A stretch of DNA of 64,000 nucleotides from Chitinophaga barathri (GCF_003807585.1 NZ_RMBX01000007.1:1-64000), one strand, 5' to 3'. Counted from the stretch's first letter, positions 1-9,004 are shown. Made by a program: numbers and translations. Notes: a model not told the origin generated them from the sequence alone.

Positions 1-116
1 CCACAAAAATGCACATCTTTTTCACAGTATCCGCACTCCCCCGGGCCCCCCTCCTTAAATGCTTATAGTAGTAATAGTAGTAGCAATCTTTTTCAAAGAA
101 CTATTTTGAACTAAAG

Positions 117-237
117 GAGGAGCAGCGCGGGATTTTGTGCGGGAGCCGCGACGACGCAATCTCCATGTATTGGAGTACGTCCATTCTATACAGGAGATTG
201 CTTCGTCGCCCTACCCACTTTAGCGCCGCTGCTTCTC
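117..237. repeat. Palindromic MITE-like repeat
   Basis: Nested inverted repeat. The outer arms at 117-127 and 227-237 match at 10 of 11 positions. The inner arms at 148-164 and 193-209 match at 16 of 17 positions and carry the GCAATCTCC / GGAGATTGC core. A small hairpin (TGGA..TCCA) sits at the tip near 170-184. The segment has no open frame of interest. It could fold into a long stem as DNA or RNA. The wording 'GAGATTGCTTCGTCGC..TCTCGCAATGACG' resembles palindromic interspersed repeats seen in many bacterial genomes, but whether it is multicopy here cannot be judged from one copy. Confidence 0.6.
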
Positions 238-267
238 GCAATGACGGCTATGTTAGCTTTCTTAAAT

Positions 268-1068
268 CTATTTAAACGTATCGTTTAAGATCCGCGCCAG
301 TCTCAGCCCGCCCTTCAGCAGCTGTGCATTCAGGTCTTCCACAAATACATAATTATAACTGTAGCTCAGTTTGGCACCCTCAGGCGAGCCGGCATATACT
401 TTGTCGGACAGCACATGCGATTGCCACATCCAGTCGGGAATGCTGCCGCTTTGCATGGACTTTGCCGCGGAAGCGGTCACCACCCGGTTCAGGATATTGG
501 AATATTCCGTGTAGCTGTACTGCTGGAAATCGATCAGGTATTCGTCCCAGACCTTGTGCAGGTTGGTAGGCCGGTCGAACCAGCTGAGCTGTATCTTGTT
601 CCCGCCCATATCCTCATCGCGGCCCACGTGCAGCGGCTGGTGCATATCCCCGATCATATGTACGAGGAAAGCCAGCGCAAAACGTTTGCGTTCGGGCGTG
701 GTGGAAGCGGTTTTCAGTTCTTTGATCATGGCCAGGGTCTGGCTGTAAAGGTTTTCGCCCTTTGCTTCGCCCAGCAGGCGGTCAAATTCCTGGCGGGAAA
801 TATGACCGGGAAAATCCAGGTAATGCCAGCTGGAAGTGTGTTTATACTTGTCCGTGGTATCCGATTTGATGAAATCGGGCCAGTTCGCGATCATGGCCAG
901 GCTTTCGTTCCCGATGATCCTGCTGATGGCGAGTTTGGCTTTGGCGGTCAGGTAAAAGGATGCGATTTCTGCTGTAACTCTGTGTCCTGTGGGGCCCCAG
1001 GCGCTCGTCCGGAGACTGCCGGCCAGCATGAGGGCCGCCAGCACCAGGCTGAAAAAGTGCTTTTTCAT
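268..1068 (-). CDS. S1/P1 family nuclease
   Basis: A 266-residue secreted zinc-dependent single-strand nuclease/phosphatase of the S1/P1 family. A signal peptide of about 23 residues ends just before WGPTGHR. In this family the mature N-terminal Trp ligates the first zinc, and Trp24 here fits that. Further zinc-ligand motifs are visible: HR near residue 29, the HMIGDMHQPLH block in the middle, and the GGN plus LHKVWDE stretch after it. Length is normal for the bacterial family. It probably cleaves single-stranded nucleic acid in the periplasm or outside the cell for phosphate or nucleoside salvage. It is a single gene transcribed away from uvrB, with 129 bases between the two starts. Confidence 0.9.
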   Translation of the reverse strand: MKKHFFSLVLAALMLAGSLRTSAWGPTGHRVTAEIASFYLTAKAKLAISRIIGNESLAMIANWPDFIKSDTTDKYKHTSSWHYLDFPGHISRQEFDRLLGEAKGENLYSQTLAMIKELKTASTTPERKRFALAFLVHMIGDMHQPLHVGRDEDMGGNKIQLSWFDRPTNLHKVWDEYLIDFQQYSYTEYSNILNRVVTASAAKSMQSGSIPDWMWQSHVLSDKVYAGSPEGAKLSYSYNYVFVEDLNAQLLKGGLRLARILNDTFK

Positions 1069-1197
1069 GTAAATCGGTTTATCGGATTTTGTTCCCGAAT
1101 TTCGGTTGGAAATATGAATTCAGCCCGAAAATTTTAACAAGTTCATTCCCCCATAAAATACGAAATTCGTTCTCCCGGATACAAAATCAGTAGAATT

Positions 1198-3246
1198 ATG
1201 CCCTTTAAGCTCCAAGCTCCATATAAACCCGCCGGCGATCAGCCCACTGCCATCCATCAACTGACGGAAGGCATCCAGGATGGTGAACTGGCCCAGACCC
1301 TGCTGGGCGTTACCGGCTCGGGAAAGACCTTTACCGTAGCCAATGTGATCCAGAATACACAAAAGCCCACCCTCGTGCTGACGCACAATAAAACCCTCGT
1401 GGCGCAGCTCTACGGGGAGTTCCGGCAGTTTTTCCCGGACAATGCGGTGGAATATTTTGTGAGTTATTACGACTATTACCAGCCGGAAGCATATATGCCG
1501 GTGAGCGATACTTATATAGAAAAAGACCTGGCCATCAACGAAGAGCTGGACAAACTCCGCCTTCGCGCTACGTCCAACCTGCTTTCCGGCAGGCGGGACA
1601 TTATCGTGGTGGCCAGCGTGTCCTGCATTTACGGTATGGGTAACCCGACCGACTTCGAAAACGGGATCATCCGTATCCACAAAGGCCTCACCATCGGCCG
1701 CAATACCCTGCTGCACGGACTGGTGAACGCCCTGTATTCCCGTACCACCGGCGATTTTAACCGCGGCAACTTCAGGGTGCAGGGCGATACGGTGGACATC
1801 AACCTTCCGTATGTCGATTATGGTTACCGCATCACCTTTTTTGGCGATGAGATCGAAGAGATCGAAAGTTTTGACGTGAGCAACGGCAAACGCATAGGTA
1901 CGATGGACACGGCGGCCATCTTCCCGGCCAACCTGTACCTAGCCCCTAAAGACCTGATGGTGGCGATCCTGCACGAGATCCAGGATGAGCTGGCGGCGCA
2001 GGTGGAATATTTTAAGGCGGAAGGCAAACTCATCGAGGCGCAGCGTTTGTCCGAGCGCGTTAATTATGATGTGGAGATGATCCGCGAGCTGGGATATTGC
2101 AGCGGCATCGAGAACTACTCCCGTTTCCTGGACAGGCGCCGGCCCGGCACACGCCCCTTCTGCCTGCTGGACTATTTCCCGAAAGATTTCCTGCTGGTGA
2201 TAGACGAAAGCCACGTGACCATCCCGCAGATCAGCGGCATGTATGGCGGCGACCGCTCGCGTAAGCTCACCCTGGTGGATTACGGTTTCCGCCTGCCCAG
2301 CGCCCTGGACAACCGGCCGCTGAACTTCCACGAGTTCGAGAACCTGCTGAACCAGACCATATTCGTAAGCGCCACCCCCGGCGATTACGAGCTGAAACAA
2401 ACAGAAGGCGTGGTGGTGGAGCAGGTGGTAAGGCCCACCGGCCTGCTGGACCCGCCCATAGAAATAAGGCCCAGCAAAAACCAGGTAGATGACCTGCTGG
2501 ACGAGATCGATAAACGGATACTCAAAGGCGACCGCGTGCTGGTAACGACCCTTACCAAACGCATGGCCGAAGAAATGGATAAATACCTGCACCGTATTAA
2601 TATAAAGAGCCGGTACATTCACTCCGAGGTGGATACGCTGGAAAGGGTGGAGATCCTCCGGGACCTGCGCCTGGGTAATATAGATGTACTGGTGGGGGTA
2701 AACCTGCTGAGGGAAGGGCTTGACCTCCCGGAAGTATCGCTGGTAGCTATCCTGGACGCGGACAAAGAGGGTTTCCTGCGCGACGAGCGCTCCCTGACGC
2801 AGACGGCGGGCCGTGCGGCGAGGAACGTGGACGGGCTGGTGATCTTTTACGCGGACAAGATCACGGACAGTATGCAGCGTACGATAGATGAAACAGACCG
2901 CAGACGGGAGAAGCAGCGTAAACACAACGCAGAAAACGGTATCACGCCAAAGACGGTACTGAAGTCCAAGGAACAGATCATGGGCCAGACGTCCGTACTG
3001 TCCATCCGGCACTTCGACGAGAGCAGTCCTTACGCTGTACATGATGAAATGGCCGTGGTGGCGGATGAAGGGATAGCATTTAACCAAAATACGATCCAGA
3101 GCATTCCCCAGATGGAGAAATCGATCACGAAAGTGCGGAAGGAGATGGAAAAGGCCGCTAAGGACCTGGATTTTATGGAAGCGGCGCGGTTAAGGGACCA
3201 GATGTTTGCCATGCAGCAGGAATTGGAGAATATGAAGCGGAAATAG
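1198..3246 (+). CDS. uvrB: Excinuclease ABC subunit B (UvrB)
   Basis: A 682-residue UvrB, the damage-verification helicase of nucleotide excision repair, which receives DNA from UvrA and recruits UvrC. Visible features are the N-terminal KPAGDQPTAI segment, Walker A GVTGSGKT near residue 40, and the Tyr-rich beta-hairpin YYDYYQPEAY near residue 95. Also present are the DEAD-box-like VIDESH, the helicase motifs through QTAGRAARN, and a C-terminal UVR motif (DLDFMEAARLRDQM) that binds UvrC. Full length for the family (about 660-680). The ATG at 1198 gives the conserved MPFKLQAPY start. Monocistronic; a strong hairpin follows the stop. Confidence 0.98.
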   Translation: MPFKLQAPYKPAGDQPTAIHQLTEGIQDGELAQTLLGVTGSGKTFTVANVIQNTQKPTLVLTHNKTLVAQLYGEFRQFFPDNAVEYFVSYYDYYQPEAYMPVSDTYIEKDLAINEELDKLRLRATSNLLSGRRDIIVVASVSCIYGMGNPTDFENGIIRIHKGLTIGRNTLLHGLVNALYSRTTGDFNRGNFRVQGDTVDINLPYVDYGYRITFFGDEIEEIESFDVSNGKRIGTMDTAAIFPANLYLAPKDLMVAILHEIQDELAAQVEYFKAEGKLIEAQRLSERVNYDVEMIRELGYCSGIENYSRFLDRRRPGTRPFCLLDYFPKDFLLVIDESHVTIPQISGMYGGDRSRKLTLVDYGFRLPSALDNRPLNFHEFENLLNQTIFVSATPGDYELKQTEGVVVEQVVRPTGLLDPPIEIRPSKNQVDDLLDEIDKRILKGDRVLVTTLTKRMAEEMDKYLHRINIKSRYIHSEVDTLERVEILRDLRLGNIDVLVGVNLLREGLDLPEVSLVAILDADKEGFLRDERSLTQTAGRAARNVDGLVIFYADKITDSMQRTIDETDRRREKQRKHNAENGITPKTVLKSKEQIMGQTSVLSIRHFDESSPYAVHDEMAVVADEGIAFNQNTIQSIPQMEKSITKVRKEMEKAAKDLDFMEAARLRDQMFAMQQELENMKRK

Positions 3247-3661
3247 TTGCTAAAACAACAAACATCGGATAGAAATATTTGTAATATGAATGAAGGGATA
3301 ATACTGTTTCTGAGATAACAGTATTATCCCTTCTAATATTTAAAACCTTTACAGTCAAGCATTTCAAACGATTGCATAAATTTTACAGTAGCACATTGGT
3401 ACCGGCGGATTAGATTTTTGTAATTCCCGGCTAATTGATAGTTTAACTTAATGATAAACAGGTAGTTATCCCTAATTTTAACCTTCTCTTAACCTTCTCA
3501 TAATACCCGAAAACGTAATTTATATTATCATTATTTGAAATGTGATTGCTTTTAGCCCCCTGTATTCCATCATATTTTCAAAGTTTTCCAATTTTCGGCC
3601 CTTCTATTTGAGGTTTTAAATCCCCTGACTACTTTTATTACGAAATTTAAAATGAAACGCT
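3247..3661. other. Intergenic region uvrB-amt
   Basis: 415 bases without a gene. It holds the perfect 17-bp inverted repeat listed separately, then an AT-rich stretch that must contain the amt promoter. No convincing TAnnTTTG box was found; the closest is TACTTTTA a few tens of bases before the amt start. Confidence 0.6.
3292..3333. terminator. Perfect 17-bp hairpin after uvrB
   Basis: Arms at 3292-3308 (GAAGGGATAATACTGTT) and 3317-3333 are perfect reverse complements around an 8-base loop. A short T-containing tail (TTCTAATATTT) follows. It probably terminates uvrB transcription, although the U-tract is poor and an unusually long perfect stem could also be a protein site. Confidence 0.65.
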
Positions 3662-5047
3662 ATGAAGAAAATTTCATTTCAGGATTATCTGCCATTCATA
3701 TTTTTAACTGCGCTTGCAGTAATTGGCATTTTTTTCCCAACTGTGCCTACTTTTTCTGATGCAAGCAAGTACAACGCTGCAGATGTTGCCTGGATTCTGG
3801 TGGCAACCACTTTGGTATTCTTAATGACACCTGGTTTGTCCTTCTTTTATGGAGGCATGGTGAACAGGAAGAATGTGATCTCTACCATGATGCAAAGCTT
3901 TATCGCAACCGGCCTCATCAGTATTATCTGGGTGGTGGTTGGCTTCAGCCTCGCATTTGGTGAATCCCAGGGCGGGTTGATCGGTAGCCCTTCCACCTAC
4001 TTCTTCTTTAATAACGTAGGTTCCGGACAGCCGTGGGGTACTATTCCCTTATTATTATTCGCGCTGTTCCAGCTGAAGTTCGCGGTGATCACCCCGGCCC
4101 TCGTAGTAGGTGCGGTGGCTGAGCGTATCCGCTTCACTTCTTATGTACTGTTCATGGTACTGTTCAGCCTCCTGGTGTATGCGCCTATCGCACACTGGAC
4201 CTGGCATTCTGAGGGTATCCTCTTTAAGCTCGGCGTGCTCGACTTTGCCGGTGGTACCGTAGTACACATTTCCGCTGGTTGCGCTGCCCTCGCTGGCGCC
4301 CTGGTGCTGAAACGCCGTAAAGCGCATATTGCTAAACAAGAGCTGCAGCCCGCAAACATTCCGTTCGTACTGATCGGTACCGGTCTGCTCTGGTTTGGCT
4401 GGTTCGGTTTCAACGCCGGTTCTTCCCTGGCTGCAAACGGCCTCGCTGTTACCGCCTTCGCTGCTACCAACACTGCTACCGCTGCTGCCGGTCTCTCCTG
4501 GATCTTCTTTGATGTGATCCGCGGCCGCAAACCTTCAGTGCTCGGTTTCTGTATCGGTGCTGTAGTAGGCCTGGTGGCTATCACTCCCGCCGCCGGTTAT
4601 GTAGGCGTACCGCAGAGCCTGTTCATCGGCTTCGTGGCAGCTATCATCTCCAACATCGTGGTACACTACAAAAACAAATCTTCCATCGACGATACGCTGG
4701 ACGTATTCCCCTGCCATGGTGTAGGTGGTATGACCGGTATGCTCCTCACAGGTGTATTTGCTTCCACCGCCATCAACCCGGCTGCTGCTGACGGTTGGGC
4801 TTACGGAAACTTCAGCCTGTTCTATAAACAAGTGCTCGGTCTGCTGCTGGTAGTTACTTACAGCTTCACCGTATCCTGGCTGATCTTTAAACTGATCAAC
4901 CTGATCCACCCGCTGCGTGTATCTGAAGAAGAAGAAGAACTCGGCCTGGACGTTACCCAGCACAACGAGATCTATCACCCGAACATGCTGAGCATAGACG
5001 GTAAAGGCAAGATCGCTGAAGAAGAAATAGGCGTTACGCACGGCTAG
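3662..5047 (+). CDS. amt: Ammonium transporter (Amt family)
   Basis: A 461-residue polytopic ammonium channel/transporter of the Amt/MEP/Rh family in the inner membrane. Typical blocks are present: FFYGGMVNRKNVISTMMQS early, the AVITPALVVGAVAERI segment, GGTVVHISAG with the first of the twin pore histidines, and DVFPCHGVGGMTG with the second. An acidic cytoplasmic tail (EEEEELGLD..) ends the protein. Many amt genes are followed by a PII gene (glnB/glnK); here none is adjacent, and a porin follows after a structured spacer. Expected to import ammonium under nitrogen limitation. Confidence 0.96.
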   Translation: MKKISFQDYLPFIFLTALAVIGIFFPTVPTFSDASKYNAADVAWILVATTLVFLMTPGLSFFYGGMVNRKNVISTMMQSFIATGLISIIWVVVGFSLAFGESQGGLIGSPSTYFFFNNVGSGQPWGTIPLLLFALFQLKFAVITPALVVGAVAERIRFTSYVLFMVLFSLLVYAPIAHWTWHSEGILFKLGVLDFAGGTVVHISAGCAALAGALVLKRRKAHIAKQELQPANIPFVLIGTGLLWFGWFGFNAGSSLAANGLAVTAFAATNTATAAAGLSWIFFDVIRGRKPSVLGFCIGAVVGLVAITPAAGYVGVPQSLFIGFVAAIISNIVVHYKNKSSIDDTLDVFPCHGVGGMTGMLLTGVFASTAINPAAADGWAYGNFSLFYKQVLGLLLVVTYSFTVSWLIFKLINLIHPLRVSEEEEELGLDVTQHNEIYHPNMLSIDGKGKIAEEEIGVTHG

Positions 5048-5100
5048 TCCTTAATATCCCTTACGCAATTTATCAACCACTATAGTTAGTTCTTGTTTGA

Positions 5101-5162
5101 TCCGGATGAATTGTTTGTCACCACGGTAGCGTCAAAAGCGCCGTGGTGGCAAGCGATCCGGA
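5101..5162. other. Nested stem-loop between amt and porin
   Basis: The outer arms TCCGGAT (5101-5107) and ATCCGGA (5156-5162) enclose the inner arms CACCACGG (5119-5126) and CCGTGGTG (5141-5148). Short TTG/CAA pairings are possible between them. No T-run follows, so a simple intrinsic terminator is unlikely. It could be a processing or attenuation structure that separates expression of amt and the porin. Confidence 0.5.
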
Positions 5163-5250
5163 ACCGCTTTGCCCTGACCGAATCAGCACCTCAACGTAAA
5201 ATCAGCAGCCAAAACCCTTTATCATTTTATTAACCAAATTTAAAATTCCC

Positions 5251-6303
5251 ATGATGAGAAAAAGTTTATTCGCGCTCCTGGCTGTCTTCTTTGCTATGTC
5301 TGCACAGGCCCAGGACTCTCTAAGACTGCTGCCCCCGGGTTTTAAAATCTCCGGCTCCGCCGATGTTTATTATAAATATAACTTCAACGAGAGCACCGAT
5401 GGCAAAACCAGCTTTACCAATACGCACAACTCCTTTGAACTGAACATGATCTCCCTCAAACTGGAGAGTTCTTTCAAAAATGTGGGCATGGTTGCAGATA
5501 TCGGTTTCGGTAAAAGAGCGGAAGACTTCTCCTACAACGACGAAAAGACCCGCCTCGCTATCAAACAACTTTATATTTCCTATGCTCCGGCTTCCTGGCT
5601 GAAATTTACCATGGGCAGCTACTCCACGCACGTAGGTTACGAGCTCGTGGACGCCTATGCCAACAGGAACTACAGCATGTCATATATGTTTTCCTACGGA
5701 CCCTTCTTCCACACCGGGGTAAAAGCAGATCTGACATTCGGGTCGCACAGCTTTATGGTAGGGGTGTTTAACCCGACGGACTTCAAGTCTGCTACCTGGG
5801 GTGGGATTAAATTCATCGGCGCCCAGTACGGATTTGCTCCGGCCAGCGTGCCCCTGAAGTTTTACCTGAACTACATCGGCGGCAGGGACACCTTCCAGAC
5901 CCGCAACGACCAGCTGGATGCGGTGATCACCTACCAGGTGGCTCCCAAATTCGGCATCGGTTACAACGGTACTTACTCCATGTACAAAAACGGTGTAAGC
6001 TCCAACTGGTACGGTTCTGCTCTTTACCTGAACTACGACCCGGTTGAAAGCTTCGGACTGACGCTGCGCGGCGAGATATTCGGCGACAAGGACAACATTA
6101 AAGTTTACACAGATAAAACAGAGTATCCCGAAGGCGGTAACGTATTCGCCCTCACGCTTTCAGCCCAGTACAAGATCGGCGGCTTCACGCTGATCCCCGA
6201 AGTACGGTTTGACAGTGGGTCCAAAGACGTGTTCTTCGACAAGGATAATGTACCGAAAAGCTCTTCCGCCAATGTATTGCTGGCGGCGATCTACAAATTC
6301 TGA
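5251..6303 (+). CDS. Outer-membrane beta-barrel porin
   Basis: A 350-residue outer-membrane protein with a clear signal peptide (MMRKSLFALLAVFFAMSAQA, cleavage before QDS). Alternating amphipathic strands run from SGSADVYYKYNF to the terminal aromatic LLAAIYKF, the usual end signal for barrel assembly. The pattern matches the Bacteroidota porin / 'putative beta-barrel porin-2' group, which often lies beside amt, suggesting passage of small nitrogenous solutes through the outer membrane. The substrate is inferred from position only. It lies 203 bases after amt, with its own terminator. Confidence 0.8.
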   Translation: MMRKSLFALLAVFFAMSAQAQDSLRLLPPGFKISGSADVYYKYNFNESTDGKTSFTNTHNSFELNMISLKLESSFKNVGMVADIGFGKRAEDFSYNDEKTRLAIKQLYISYAPASWLKFTMGSYSTHVGYELVDAYANRNYSMSYMFSYGPFFHTGVKADLTFGSHSFMVGVFNPTDFKSATWGGIKFIGAQYGFAPASVPLKFYLNYIGGRDTFQTRNDQLDAVITYQVAPKFGIGYNGTYSMYKNGVSSNWYGSALYLNYDPVESFGLTLRGEIFGDKDNIKVYTDKTEYPEGGNVFALTLSAQYKIGGFTLIPEVRFDSGSKDVFFDKDNVPKSSSANVLLAAIYKF

Positions 6304-6351
6304 TCTTAATCACAGGCTCATATAAGAAGGTTTAACCAAACCATTATGCAC

Positions 6352-6381
6352 AAGGGCCGGTTATTTTAGCCGGCCCTTTAT
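6352..6381 (+). terminator. Intrinsic terminator after porin
   Basis: Arms AAGGGCCGG (6352-6360) and CCGGCCCTT (6370-6378) form a 9-bp GC-rich stem followed by T residues. Confidence 0.75.
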
Positions 6382-6444
6382 AAGGACTCCTGATTGCCGG
6401 GCGGAAAATTTCTGCTTGGCAAACAGGAGTTTTTGTATCTTATA

Positions 6445-6463
6445 GCCCCCAAAAGGGGGCTTT
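6445..6463 (+). promoter_or_regulatory. Short GC hairpin in front of the DUF2461 gene
   Basis: GCCCCC (6445-6450), AAAA loop, GGGGGC (6455-6460), then TTT. It ends only a few bases before the ATG at 6469. Such a position could attenuate or hide the start, or it may end an upstream transcript. No other regulatory signal was seen. Confidence 0.4.
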
Positions 6464-6468
6464 ATTAT

Positions 6469-7131
6469 ATGCTACAACGTTCCACATTGAAATTTCTGAA
6501 GGACCTCCGGCAAAACAACAATAAGCCCTGGTTTGATGATAACAAGACCCATTATCAGCAGGCAAAGGAGGATTTCGAGAGCCTCACCCAGCAGTTGATA
6601 GATGGTTTGGCCAAGATGGACCCGGCAATGGAAGCGCTGAAGGTCAAGGATTGTGTATTCCGGATATACAAGGACGTCCGTTTCTCAAAGGACAAGATCC
6701 CGTATAAGACCAATATGGGCGCATCTTTTGCCAAAGGCGGCAAAAAGAGCCCGTATGCCGGTTTTTATTTCCAGGTGGAGCCGGGCGGGAACAGCTTTGT
6801 AGCAGGCGGCCTCTGGATGCCTGAAGCGCCCATGCTCAAAAAAATACGCCAGGAAATAGATTATAATTTTGAAGAATTCCAGGGGATCGTGGGCCAGAAG
6901 GATTTTATCCGTGTATTTGGCAAGGTGAACGGGGATTCATTAAAAACAGTGCCACAGGGGTATCATGAGGACAATCCGGCTATTGCTTATATCAAACTAA
7001 AAAGCCTGGTGGTGACCGCGGGCTTTACCGATGAAGAGACTATCCAACCTACACTCGTACGGGAAATACTGAAAAAATTTGCCGTGATGCAACCCTTTAT
7101 CAACTTTCTTAATCACGCGCAGGAAGAATAA
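6469..7131 (+). CDS. TIGR02453/DUF2461 family protein
   Basis: A 220-residue cytoplasmic protein of the DUF2461 (TIGR02453) family, biochemical function unknown. The signature N-terminus LKFLKDLRQNNNKPWFDDNK is followed by CVFRIYKDVRFSKDKIPYKTN and a central GFYFQVEPGG segment, all diagnostic. The ATG at 6469 was preferred because it gives the normal family start; an in-frame upstream start at 6394 would add 25 unrelated residues and span the hairpin at 6445-6460. It stands alone between two hairpins. Confidence 0.88.
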   Translation: MLQRSTLKFLKDLRQNNNKPWFDDNKTHYQQAKEDFESLTQQLIDGLAKMDPAMEALKVKDCVFRIYKDVRFSKDKIPYKTNMGASFAKGGKKSPYAGFYFQVEPGGNSFVAGGLWMPEAPMLKKIRQEIDYNFEEFQGIVGQKDFIRVFGKVNGDSLKTVPQGYHEDNPAIAYIKLKSLVVTAGFTDEETIQPTLVREILKKFAVMQPFINFLNHAQEE

Positions 7132-7148
7132 AATAATCCGCTTGCAAT

Positions 7149-7195
7149 ACTAGTTACCGGAGAAAAACTTTTCGTGAGTTCTTCCGGCAACTAGT
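7149..7195. terminator. Hairpin after the DUF2461 gene
   Basis: ACTAGTT followed by CCGGA (7149-7161) pairs with TCCGG and AACTAGT (7183-7195), with one internal mismatch and a long A/T loop. No T-run follows. It is a probable transcript end or processing site. Confidence 0.45.
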
Positions 7196-7246
7196 GTCAA
7201 CTCTTGTACATGAACAGGACAGGAACATGTGAAAGAAAACAGTAAA

Positions 7247-7498
7247 TCAATTCTTGTGTATCAAAAACTCAAACGGACGTGATTTACGGTTCTTTAATAG
7301 ATTTTCTTTGTCAACTCTGGTTTGTGCAAACTTCTGATTGTAAACATTGGCAACTTCGATGATCGGGATGATACCGTCTAGCGTATCCTTCTGATCTACG
7401 ATGTTCATGATGCGGGAGACTTGCGAGGAAAAGTTAGTGCTCCACTCTTCGGTAAACTTGTGCATTAACAAAAGTTCACGGTTCGTGTTGGTTTTCAT
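7247..7498 (-). CDS. Small hypothetical protein (83 aa)
   Basis: An 83-residue soluble protein with no recognised domain. The sequence is mixed and charged (start MKTNTNRELLLMHKFTEEW, end FLIHKN), with no signal peptide or membrane segment. A central amphipathic stretch (VSRIMNIVDQKDTLDGIIPII) could form helices. Coding is supported only by the intact frame of plausible composition, with AT-rich flanks. It might be regulatory or of no known function. Confidence 0.5.
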   Translation of the reverse strand: MKTNTNRELLLMHKFTEEWSTNFSSQVSRIMNIVDQKDTLDGIIPIIEVANVYNQKFAQTRVDKENLLKNRKSRPFEFLIHKN

Positions 7499-7977
7499 AG
7501 GATAAAGGGTGTTTAGTTTGATAGTTTAGTTTTCATGGAAAATTCAGATAAAGAATTTATTAGCATAGGATTGTAATATCAAAGTTGGTCTTTATCCTCC
7601 ACATATCAATACTACTTCTGTGTAGTTTTTACATGCACTCTATTAACAAAAAATGAACGAAGAAATAATAGTTGGACAGGTGGCACCCTCTCAGTGCACT
7701 CAGACGACAGATTTTCGTATAACCCTCATCGTAATTTTTGACGGGGAAATGAAATTACATTAAAAATTTACAAATTCCAAATGTTCAATTGTATAATTCC
7801 TTGACAATAAAGGACGGATGATACCATTATGAAAATAATCGGATGGATTTAATTGATAATCGGTTGAAATTAGCTAGGGGTAAGTGATTGAACAGCAATC
7901 GTATAACAAAAACAAGAAAAAAGGCTGAAGAACGGTACAACATTCTTCAGCCTTTTAAAATATATTTTCCAAACGGT
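7499..7977. other. Intergenic region, no gene seen
   Basis: About 480 AT-rich bases between the 83-aa gene and asd. The only structure recognised is the asd terminator at its right end. No open frame, repeat or promoter could be supported. Confidence 0.55.
7915..7956 (-). terminator. Intrinsic terminator of asd
   Basis: AAGGCTGAAGAA (7921-7932) and TTCTTCAGCCTT (7943-7954) form a perfect 12-bp stem. A-runs to the left give a U-tract for the leftward asd transcript. Confidence 0.85.
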
Positions 7978-8967
7978 TTATAACCAGTTCTTTTTGCTCA
8001 GGTATTCCGCAATTTGTACAGCATTGGTAGCTGCGCCTTTACGTAAATTGTCCGCAACGATCCAAAGATTTAACGTGTTAGCCTGTGATTCATCCCTGCG
8101 GATGCGGCCTACGAATACATCGTCTTTATCATGCGCATCTTTCGGCATCGGGTATATGCCATTTGCCGGATCGTCCGTCACTACCAGGCCCGGCGCCGCT
8201 GCGAGCAGGCTGCGTACTTCAGCCAGGTCGAAGTCCTTAGCGAACTGAATATTAACGCTTTCGCTATGACCGCCCATTACGGGGATACGTACAGTCGTAG
8301 CCGTTACTTTTACATTCTCATCGCCCATGATCTTCACGGTTTCTTTTACCATCTTCATTTCTTCCTTCGTGTATCCGTTGTCAAGAAATACATCTATCTG
8401 CGGGATCACATTCAGGTCGATCTGGTGCGCATATGCTTTCGGACCATCAACACCTTTACGCTCATTCATCAGCTGGTCAACGGCTTTTACACCGGTACCT
8501 GTAACGGATTGATAGGTGGAAACCACAACGCGCTGAATGCCATACTTCTTATGAAGAGGCTCCAGTACCAGCACCATTTGAATGGTAGAACAGTTAGGAT
8601 TCGCAATGATCTTGTCTTCAGGCGTTAACGCATGTGCGTTCACTTCGGGCACCACTAATTTTTTCGTGGGATCCATACGCCAGGCGGAAGAGTTGTCGAT
8701 CACGGTGATACCCGCCGCGGCGAATTTAGGCGCCCACTCCAGGGAAGTGCTGCCGCCGGCGGAAAAGATGGCTACGTTCGGTTTCATGGAAATAGCCGTA
8801 TCTGCGTTCACTACCTTGTACGGCTTACCCTTAAATACCACTTCCTTACCAACAGATTTTTCGGAAGCTACGGGTATCAGTTCCGTTACAGGGAAATCTC
8901 TTTCCGCGAGTACTTGCAACATTTTAGAGCCTACCAGTCCGGTAGCTCCTACTACGGCTACTTTCAT
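7978..8967 (-). CDS. asd: Aspartate-semialdehyde dehydrogenase
   Basis: A 329-residue NADPH-dependent enzyme that reduces aspartyl phosphate to aspartate semialdehyde, the branch point to lysine/diaminopimelate, threonine and methionine. An N-terminal Rossmann motif VGATGLVG is at residues 6-13. The catalytic Cys lies in ANPNCSTIQM near residue 127, the substrate-binding Arg region in the middle, and the catalytic His in GGHSESVN. Full length. A TAnnTTTG-type box lies just upstream on the same strand and a strong terminator follows, so it is monocistronic. Confidence 0.97.
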   Translation of the reverse strand: MKVAVVGATGLVGSKMLQVLAERDFPVTELIPVASEKSVGKEVVFKGKPYKVVNADTAISMKPNVAIFSAGGSTSLEWAPKFAAAGITVIDNSSAWRMDPTKKLVVPEVNAHALTPEDKIIANPNCSTIQMVLVLEPLHKKYGIQRVVVSTYQSVTGTGVKAVDQLMNERKGVDGPKAYAHQIDLNVIPQIDVFLDNGYTKEEMKMVKETVKIMGDENVKVTATTVRIPVMGGHSESVNIQFAKDFDLAEVRSLLAAAPGLVVTDDPANGIYPMPKDAHDKDDVFVGRIRRDESQANTLNLWIVADNLRKGAATNAVQIAEYLSKKNWL

Positions 8968-8996
8968 TGTAATATTTAATTGTTAAAAGAAGGACC

Positions 8997-9004
8997 CAAA
9001 ATTA
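8997..9004 (-). promoter_or_regulatory. Candidate -7 box of asd
   Basis: Read on the minus strand this is TAATTTTG, matching TAnnTTTG. It lies about 30 bases before the asd start. No clear -33 TTG partner was found. Confidence 0.45.

Noticed and set aside
1939..3087. Antisense frame (382 codons) under uvrB
   Set aside because: uvrB is an undoubted gene; the antisense reading has no start signal or domain.
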